Part shown: one piece after another, positions 59,785-64,000 of the stretch | How the letters are laid out: each line of letters opens with the position of its first letter | How positions within the stretch are numbered: the stretch's first letter is position 1 | Source of the DNA: Alkalihalobacillus sp. CinArs1 | GTDB taxonomy: Bacteria > Bacillota > Bacilli > Bacillales > Guptibacillaceae | Assembly (NCBI RefSeq): GCF_947387515.1 | Contig: NZ_CANDOB010000001.1 | Span: forward strand, 310,001-374,000 | Reading direction: 5' to 3' | Length of the DNA: 64,000 nt | Position numbers and translations under genes: made by a program | The notes under the pieces: generated by a model | What the model saw: the letters and a program-made list of their open reading frames with translations, nothing else | The model's database searches: none | Told to the model about the DNA's origin: nothing

Positions 59785-59920
59785 TTTCTCTTGACCATTT
59801 TTCCGACATATACTCCTCCCTTAAATAGCGGTAATGCCTTGAATTACGACCATATTTTAAACGAATAAACGTTAAACCTGTCACAACAGAAGCAACACCA
59901 ACAATCTCAAACCATTCCAC
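59765..59920 (-). CDS. small basic membrane protein of unknown function
   Basis: This 51-residue frame starts at a GTG at 59920 with GAGGTGG seven bases upstream. The product (M)EWFEIVGVASVVTGLTFIR has one likely membrane helix followed by a basic, Arg/Tyr-rich tail (RNSRHYRYLREEYMSEKW). A hairpin overlaps the 3' end. Its coding potential rests on the ribosome binding site, the amphipathic layout and the terminator. I know of no characterised homologue. Confidence 0.5.
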   Translation of the reverse strand: MEWFEIVGVASVVTGLTFIRLKYGRNSRHYRYLREEYMSEKWSRERKAHRD

Positions 59921-59991
59921 CAGTGCCCCACCTCGCTTATGGCAGTCTATTCTTTAAGGTAAGAACATGTTACCGAATGTCGAGATTATAA

Positions 59992-60015
59992 CAAAAAACG
60001 CCCATATGGACGTTT
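59992..60015 (-). terminator. terminator of the PH-like membrane protein gene
   Basis: AAACG.CCATATGG.CGTTT inverted repeat with TTTTTTG following on the minus strand; it overlaps the stop codon. Confidence 0.75.
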
Positions 60016-60460
60016 AGATAGCAATGATCGCTTTCTTATTCTTCTGTTTGATATAAGAGACGATTTCATCCCAATCTTGTTCAAATGGAATATACGGGAC
60101 GTAAGTGGTTTTCCTATCAAAATGTTTCTCGATTGCTATGACAAGTGAGCCATTCACTTTTCCAAACGTCACTCTTTTCACAGAAGAAAAGGCGACTACC
60201 CTTCGATTTAAACCGAGTAATTTGTGGTGCATTCCGTTCTCTGTGAGTTCAATTCGCTGCGTACGGATACAGACGCTCAACAATACACAGAATGCGATAT
60301 AAATAAATCCAATCATGATAAACGTTTGCCATCTTTCAACAGATAAATCACCTTTGACCCACAGGAGTGCAGTGCCAAATAAAACAACGATCACATAAAC
60401 AAGGAACATAAACACTTCGATTGTCTTAACTCTAGGGTAGTATGTCTTGATTACTTTCAT
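60014..60460 (-). CDS. two-helix membrane protein with a PH-like domain
   Basis: This 148-residue protein from the ATG at 60460 has two membrane helices (about residues 13-35 and 46-65). A short beta-rich soluble domain follows (QRIELTENGMHHKLLGLNRRVVAFSSVKRVTFG), which looks like a bacterial PH or YcxB-like fold. Function and partners are unknown. The site AAGGTGTGAAGGGC upstream supports the start. Confidence 0.65.
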   Translation of the reverse strand: MKVIKTYYPRVKTIEVFMFLVYVIVVLFGTALLWVKGDLSVERWQTFIMIGFIYIAFCVLLSVCIRTQRIELTENGMHHKLLGLNRRVVAFSSVKRVTFGKVNGSLVIAIEKHFDRKTTYVPYIPFEQDWDEIVSYIKQKNKKAIIAI

Positions 60461-60554
60461 GCCCTTCACACCTTTACGCACTAGGCTATGGCAACGGTAT
60501 GTTGTTTTATTTTATCAGCTTCTCAACGCTTTGTACACAGAATTTTCTGTCAAA

Positions 60555-61001
60555 TTAACTGGATTTCTTGTAGATTGACATGGAGTGATCCATGATTATC
60601 TCTATAAGAGGTAAAAGCTCTGGAAACACCTTTTTCGCAAAGTTCCATGCATTGTCTTCAATTTTTATCGCTAACTGGTGCTTTTCATAATTACTTTTGG
60701 CTACTTGCTTACGTTTGGCGAGTTGTTCTAAGTCTTTATCTTCCGAATGACCGATTTCATGAGCCAAGATAATTTTAAAATAATCGACCATCCTCTCATC
60801 CGTTCCTAGCACACGAATACATTGAAGTTTGATTTCTTCAAGGTATAGCGTGATCGCTCCTGATTTCAACGAAAACTTACCACCTATATTTCTGTTCCCT
60901 GGGAAATGTTCTTCAATCGTAACGGTAGTTGTTAAAGAAAGCATCTGTAGAATACTCTTTACAAGATTGTTATAGTACTCTTTTGAATGAGCCAATTTCA
61001 T
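60555..61001 (-). CDS. small zincin-like protein with HEIGH motif
   Basis: This 148-residue protein carries the gluzincin/ImmA-like zinc motif HEIGH in IILAHEIGHSEDKD at about residues 91-95, with a downstream acidic residue as a possible third ligand. Otherwise it shows no recognised domain. The N-terminus has no signal peptide, so it is probably cytoplasmic. It could be an ImmA/IrrE-like regulatory protease or a toxin-related peptidase; neither can be shown here. No helix-turn-helix repressor partner lies next to it. Confidence 0.65.
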   Translation of the reverse strand: MKLAHSKEYYNNLVKSILQMLSLTTTVTIEEHFPGNRNIGGKFSLKSGAITLYLEEIKLQCIRVLGTDERMVDYFKIILAHEIGHSEDKDLEQLAKRKQVAKSNYEKHQLAIKIEDNAWNFAKKVFPELLPLIEIIMDHSMSIYKKSS

Positions 61002-61130
61002 TGCCCCTTTATATAATCTTTGCGCTCAAGCACTAATGTGGTCAACCTTATTTGAAACCTATGTAGCAGAAAGATTTTTATGAACATGCTTTCCAATCAA
61101 ATTAAGCTTTATGCCCCCAATTTAAATTAC

Positions 61131-61158
61131 ACAAAAAAAAGAGACCCTATTCGGGTCA
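61131..61158 (-). terminator. terminator of nadE
   Basis: GACCC and GGGTC arms around TATTC, flanked by AAAAAAAA / TTTTTTTT on the minus strand side. Confidence 0.8.
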
Positions 61159-61168
61159 TCTTTACTGA

Positions 61169-61990
61169 TTACTTCCACCAGTTATCAAAAATGGTTGGAG
61201 GTAAATTTCGCTTATGTTTCGTCTTTAAGTAATGGCTTTCTAACGTTTTCGCAGCATCCTCCGGAATCTCTTTTCCTTCTAAGTATTCATCGATATGGTT
61301 ATAGCTAATTCCTAGGGCCTCTTCATCAGGAAGAGCGGGACGATCATCTTCTAAATCTGCCGTTGGTACTTTATCGACGAGGTGCTCTGGCATTCCAAGA
61401 TGTTCAAGAATGGCTCGTCCTTGTCGTTTGTTAAGACCAAACAGTGGCGCGATATCGCAAGCACCATCCCCAAACTTCGTATAAAAGCCAGTAACTGCTT
61501 CAGCTGCATGATCCGTTCCAATGACCAGCTTGTTTTCATCACCTGCGATGTTATACTGAGAAATCATCCGTTCACGGGCCTTGTTATTACCCTTTGTAAA
61601 ATCAGTTAGCTCATTTCTAGTAGCTTCAAGATAAGCGGATACTGAAGCATCGACAGCAGGTTTGATATTGATCGTCACCGTTTGATCAGGCTGTATAAAC
61701 TTAAGAGCCGCTTGTGCATCGTCTTCATCTTTCTGCTCACCATATGGGAGACGAACTGCGATGAAAGACGCGTCAGTCCCCTCTTCTCTCAACTGTTCAA
61801 CGGCCATTTGTGCGAGACGCCCCGCTAGAGACGAATCTTGTCCCCCGGATATACCAAGAACAAAACCTGTCGTACCACTTTTCTTAACGTAATCTTTCAA
61901 AAAGGTAATTCGTTTTTCCATTTCTTCTTTAACATCGATGGAAGGCTGTACACCTAATTCATCTACAATCTGTTTCTGAAGTTCTCTCAA
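61169..61990 (-). CDS. nadE: NH3-dependent NAD+ synthetase
   Basis: NadE converts deamido-NAD to NAD with ammonia and ATP. The 273-residue protein has the ATP-pyrophosphatase P-loop [16 protein letters not shown] and the [14 protein letters not shown] and [12 protein letters not shown] motifs. The TTG at 61990 is chosen because AGGAGTGAGG lies just upstream and gives the usual length; the in-frame ATG at 62020 would put that site inside the coding region. It is a single-gene unit. Confidence 0.94.
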   Translation of the reverse strand: MRELQKQIVDELGVQPSIDVKEEMEKRITFLKDYVKKSGTTGFVLGISGGQDSSLAGRLAQMAVEQLREEGTDASFIAVRLPYGEQKDEDDAQAALKFIQPDQTVTINIKPAVDASVSAYLEATRNELTDFTKGNNKARERMISQYNIAGDENKLVIGTDHAAEAVTGFYTKFGDGACDIAPLFGLNKRQGRAILEHLGMPEHLVDKVPTADLEDDRPALPDEEALGISYNHIDEYLEGKEIPEDAAKTLESHYLKTKHKRNLPPTIFDNWWK

Positions 61991-62138
61991 GTTCCTCACT
62001 CCTAATGTTGATAAATTCATTGGCGAAAAAGATCATGTTTTTCATCCAGTAATACTATTCTTATACAATGTCTTATTGTTATCAATACCCACAACCTTAT
62101 TTTCAAAACGAAGTTGCTCTATATTCCTTAATATACTC

Positions 62139-62169
62139 AAAAAGGCAGAACTGAACCGTTCTGCCTTTT
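62139..62169. terminator. terminator at the end of the YrzI-like small-protein operon
   Basis: A perfect 12-bp stem AAAAGGCAGAAC / GTTCTGCCTTTT. It lies 10 bases beyond the stop codon of the last small gene and could also stop reads from the other side. Confidence 0.88.
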
Positions 62170-62178
62170 GACCAGTGT

Positions 62179-62310
62179 TTAGATGTAAAAACTCTTCTTA
62201 TATTCAATACTCTCGATGAGTTCACGTTTTCTTCTCTCATCTAACTCTTGACTTAATGTTCTATGATTCTTTGTTATCTTAACGGTTATGAATAATAATT
62301 GTAAGGTCAT
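62179..62310 (-). CDS. YrzI family small protein (copy 1)
   Basis: This 43-residue protein starts MTLQLLFITVKITKNHRTLS and continues with an Arg/Glu-rich helix (DERRKRELIESIEYKKSF). A hydrophobic first ten residues and a basic-acidic helix are typical of the YrzI small-protein family of Bacillus. The ATG at 62310 follows GAGGAGGATTT. It is the last of three similar genes in tandem and is followed by a strong terminator. Function unknown. Confidence 0.78.
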   Translation of the reverse strand: MTLQLLFITVKITKNHRTLSQELDERRKRELIESIEYKKSFYI

Positions 62311-62418
62311 GATAAATCCTCCTCGAACTGTTAGGTTAAGCCTTTCTCTACTGCCATCCATTTTAAAATTGTCTGTCCTAAACCATTCACCACATTCATT
62401 CAGTCCTTTCTCAACGTA

Positions 62419-62565
62419 TTAGAATAGCCATGGCTGCTTTCCCAAGACATGGGTTTCACGATTATTTCTGTCTTCTTTTAGTTGTTGATAATGAATCTCT
62501 TCTTGGATCGTTTTCTCTTGAATTGTAATTCCAACTTTTATAAACAATAAATTTATCGTTAACAT
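62419..62565 (-). CDS. YrzI-like small protein (copy 2)
   Basis: This 48-residue frame reads MLTINLLFIKVGITIQEKTI and continues with Gln/Glu-rich helix QEEIHYQQLKEDRNN. Its N-terminal pattern (hydrophobic, then a beta-like LFIKVGITI) matches copy 1. The ribosome binding site AAGGAG lies eight bases upstream of the ATG at 62565, with another in-frame ATG six bases before it. Confidence 0.72.
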   Translation of the reverse strand: MLTINLLFIKVGITIQEKTIQEEIHYQQLKEDRNNRETHVLGKQPWLF

Positions 62566-62593
62566 GATCATTTCTCCTTAATGTGTTTTTTAA

Positions 62594-62740
62594 TTACAGC
62601 CATATTGAACCAGTTCGACTTGCTTTCATCTCATTTTCAGTTACTTGGCGTTGAATATCACGCTTATGAAGTTCTGAACTGAGACTTGGTTCAATGAAAT
62701 TCTTTACTCTAGTAATGATCAATAAATGGAATGGTACCAT
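62594..62740 (-). CDS. YrzI-like small protein (copy 3)
   Basis: This 48-residue frame starts MVPFHLLIITRVKNFIEPSL and then has a charged helix SSELHKRDIQRQVTENEMKA. The layout matches copies 1 and 2: hydrophobic N-terminus, then a short charged helix. A perfect AAAGGAGGTCG precedes the ATG at 62740. Homology with YrzI is weaker than for copy 1 and is inferred from position, size and layout. Confidence 0.68.
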   Translation of the reverse strand: MVPFHLLIITRVKNFIEPSLSSELHKRDIQRQVTENEMKASRTGSIWL

Positions 62741-62767
62741 GCTAACGACCTCCTTTCACATAAAAAT

Positions 62768-62815
62768 TCAGGGGACCCACTTTTTCCTTTTCTTTGCTGC
62801 TAAACACTTCATCAT
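62768..62815 (-). CDS. 15-residue very basic peptide frame with a strong ribosome binding site
   Basis: The frame reads MMKCLAAKKRKKWVP and stops. It is preceded by GAGGAGGAAAAG at good spacing. Six of 15 residues are Lys or Arg. It ends 28 bases before copy 3 and may serve as a translated leader or coupler rather than a stable product. Confidence is low because any short frame can arise by chance. Confidence 0.35.
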   Translation of the reverse strand: MMKCLAAKKRKKWVP

Positions 62816-62850
62816 CGCTTTTCCTCCTCTCAAATTTTGGACACAAAAAG

Positions 62851-62872
62851 GCCGCAGGCTTTTACCTGCGGC
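62851..62872 (-). terminator. GC-rich terminator-like hairpin inside the small-protein operon leader
   Basis: On the minus strand GCCGCAGG (62872-62865), a six-base loop and CCTGCGGC (62858-62851) form an eight-base-pair stem, followed by CTTTTTG. A second copy of the first arm lies at 62900-62907 and could compete for pairing. It lies between the 25-residue and 15-residue frames, so it may act as an attenuator. Confidence 0.7.
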
Positions 62873-62923
62873 ACATATACTCATACCACAGGAGATCGAC
62901 CTGCGGCTTTATATCCAATTCAT

Positions 62924-62947
62924 AAAAAGGATGCCTACTTGATAGGC
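62924..62947 (-). terminator. weak terminator-like hairpin after the 25-residue frame
   Basis: GCCTA and TAGGC around TCAAG form a five-base-pair stem followed by ATCCTTTTT on the minus strand. It overlaps the stop codon of the 25-residue frame. Confidence 0.45.
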
Positions 62948-63012
62948 GCCGGTCGAACCATTTTGAAAGATGCATATTTAGTTCCTGCGATTGCTTTTGT
63001 CATTTCCATCAT
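62935..63012 (-). CDS. 25-residue leader peptide frame
   Basis: The frame reads MMEMTKAIAGTKYASFKMVRPAPIK. A near-perfect AAAGGAGGTCG lies eight bases before its start, and a sigma-A promoter lies about 40 bases upstream. Two hairpins follow before the first YrzI-like gene. The position suggests a leader peptide or a very small protein at the head of the operon. Confidence 0.5.
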   Translation of the reverse strand: MMEMTKAIAGTKYASFKMVRPAPIK

Positions 63013-63051
63013 TTTGTTCGACCTCCTTTTTTTGTAATGATTTCAAGGGTT

Positions 63052-63080
63052 AGTATATCGATGTCTTATGGTTTTGTAAA
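63052..63080 (-). promoter_or_regulatory. sigma-A promoter of the small-protein operon
   Basis: On the minus strand TTTACA (63075-63080) is followed after 17 bases by TATACT (63052-63057). Both hexamers match the consensus in five of six positions. Transcription would start near 63045, just before the 25-residue frame. Confidence 0.7.
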
Positions 63081-63121
63081 CCTTTTTTACTAAATTACCT
63101 GATTATTTCGCAAAAATATTA

Positions 63122-63153
63122 TTTTACGACAATATATACTTATTTTCGACAAT
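63122..63153. repeat. direct repeat in the divergent spacer
   Basis: TTTTaCGACAAT (63122-63133) and TTTTCGACAAT (63143-63153) share CGACAAT at 20-base spacing, two helical turns. They lie between the promoter of the leftward small-protein operon and the rightward channel gene, where an operator would be expected. Confidence 0.4.
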
Positions 63154-63224
63154 GAATCTGAAAGAAGAAACCATGAAAGTTCTATTAACACGGACATACA
63201 CTTATACAAAGCGGAGGTGAGTAC

Positions 63225-64000
63225 ATGCTTAACGTGACAACTGTTGTCCTCGCTATTATCGGTTTCTTGGCTGTTCTTGGCGTGACAGCAACCGTTCAAA
63301 TCGCCATTCAGATGAAAAAATGGTTACGAGATATTGAAAATTCTGAGATGCAGATCGATTCGAATACGTATGCAGCACCGTGGATTCAAAAGGTGATCGA
63401 AGAGTATAAAGCATACCACCTTGCAGGAATATCCCCCATCAATACACAGGCTTTAATTGAAAAGCATTTTTACAAGGAATCTGTTGCAATTTTTGGCTTA
63501 GTCAGAGTACCTGCAGGTGGAATGATGAGATTCATGCAGCAGCTGCCCCCAACTTCTATTATCATTGGAATTCTAGGAACATTTATTGGATTAACGATCG
63601 CGATCGCTTCCATGCAAGAAACACTTCTCTTCTTATCACAGAAACCTGAAGATGCGAACTTAGACCTCGCATCTGTTATCGCTGCGATTTCAAGTCCGTT
63701 CCAAGGTATGAGCGTAGCTTTTGTAACGAGTATCGCAGGAATTGGGAATGCGCTGTTTCTTACCCTGATTCAAAATGGCGTTCTTACTGGTGGAAGAACG
63801 ACTGCTTATTACCTTGATAAAATTATTTCAGACTGTGAAGCTCTCCTCGACCATAACTTACATGCTAGCTTAAGCAAGGAAAAGCCTCATGATGAAATGG
63901 AACGTATCCTAGATAGGCTTGCAGGGCGAATTGAGGATAGTTTCCAAGAAACGCTAGGAGACTTCTCCTCTAGCATGATTCACTTTACAGCTGGATTAGA
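63225..64000 (+). CDS. MotA/TolQ/ExbB-type proton channel protein, ZorA-like layout, 3' end outside the window
   Basis: The frame begins at an ATG at 63225, five bases after GCGGAGGTGAG, and is open to the window edge with 258 residues visible. There is one N-terminal membrane helix (about residues 5-27) and a cytoplasmic segment. Two membrane helices follow: TM2 at about 109-130 (IIGILGTFIGLTIAIAS, with the MotA/TolQ GTxxGL motif) and TM3 at about 158-184 (SPFQGMSVAFVTSIAGIGNALF). A polar, helical tail then starts at about 195. This three-helix arrangement with a long tail resembles ZorA of the Zorya anti-phage system, but a generic ExbB/TolQ-type protein remains possible. The next gene, expected to be a MotB/OmpA-like partner if so, lies outside. 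Confidence 0.75.
   Translation, partial: MLNVTTVVLAIIGFLAVLGVTATVQIAIQMKKWLRDIENSEMQIDSNTYAAPWIQKVIEEYKAYHLAGISPINTQALIEKHFYKESVAIFGLVRVPAGGMMRFMQQLPPTSIIIGILGTFIGLTIAIASMQETLLFLSQKPEDANLDLASVIAAISSPFQGMSVAFVTSIAGIGNALFLTLIQNGVLTGGRTTAYYLDKIISDCEALLDHNLHASLSKEKPHDEMERILDRLAGRIEDSFQETLGDFSSSMIHFTAGL

Noticed and set aside
63225-64000. Naming the truncated gene zorA outright
   Set aside because: Only 258 residues are visible and the partner genes lie outside the window, so a generic MotA/TolQ/ExbB family name is safer.

Overview
This window is a chromosomal segment of an AT-rich, spore-forming member of the Bacillaceae. The gene order from the left edge to about 50 kb closely follows the yqf-yqe region of Bacillus subtilis (ispH, yqfO, trmK, cccA, rpoD, dnaG, ccpN, recO, era, phoH, floA, dnaK, lepA, gpr, comE, nadD, aroE, yqeH). 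The organism is a sporulating one: sda, gpr, yqfC, yqfD, yqxA, an uninterrupted sigK and a YjcZ-type small protein are all present. Departures from the B. subtilis order suggest a genus other than Bacillus sensu stricto. Fictibacillus or a relative would fit, but that is only an impression from the sequence.

Region by region: 1-9.7 kb holds the end of ispH, yqfO-trmK, cytochrome c550, an inserted acyl-CoA dehydrogenase/acyl-CoA ligase pair and the rpoD-dnaG-yqxD macromolecular synthesis operon. 9.9-14.8 kb holds the gluconeogenic control pair ccpN-ppsR and the ybeY-dgkA-cdd-era-yqzL-recO operon. 14.8-22.5 kb holds pgpH, phoH, yqfD, yqfC and the flotillin/NfeD membrane genes. 22.7-28.3 kb holds yqeY-rpsU, a Na/Pi-type transporter, deoC, mtaB, rsmE and prmA. 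28.4-36.5 kb is the heat-shock cluster hrcA-grpE-dnaK-dnaJ behind a perfect CIRCE operator, plus hemW and lepA. 36.6-49.7 kb holds yqxA, gpr, rpsT, holA, the late competence genes comEA-EB-EC and comER, and the yqeG-yqeH-aroE-yhbY-nadD-yqeK-rsfS-yqeM operon. 49.8-50.7 kb carries sda under a cluster of DnaA boxes, facing a small lipoprotein gene.

From 50.9 kb the gene order is no longer that of the yqe region. A Mrp Na+/H+ antiporter operon comes first; it has A, C, D, E, F and G but no mrpB. It is followed by a YjcZ-like peptide, the radical SAM protein YfkAB, an SGNH hydrolase, a minimal WYL-domain protein, sigK, several small membrane or unknown proteins, a small HEIGH zincin and nadE. The right end holds a leftward operon of very small proteins of the YrzI type. 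It has a good sigma-A promoter, a leader peptide and two hairpins. A rightward, truncated gene for a MotA/TolQ/ExbB-type proton channel with a ZorA-like layout runs off the edge.

No rRNA, tRNA, CRISPR array, insertion sequence or prophage was seen. Most genes are read leftward, and intrinsic terminators mark most operon ends. Several real genes use TTG or GTG starts fixed by strong ribosome binding sites (sda, comER, yqeH, nadE, grpE, sigK). The most interesting spots are the missing mrpB, the right-edge motor-like gene with its divergent small-protein operon, the absence of spoIIP and glyQS from their usual places, and several very small genes that simple gene callers would miss.
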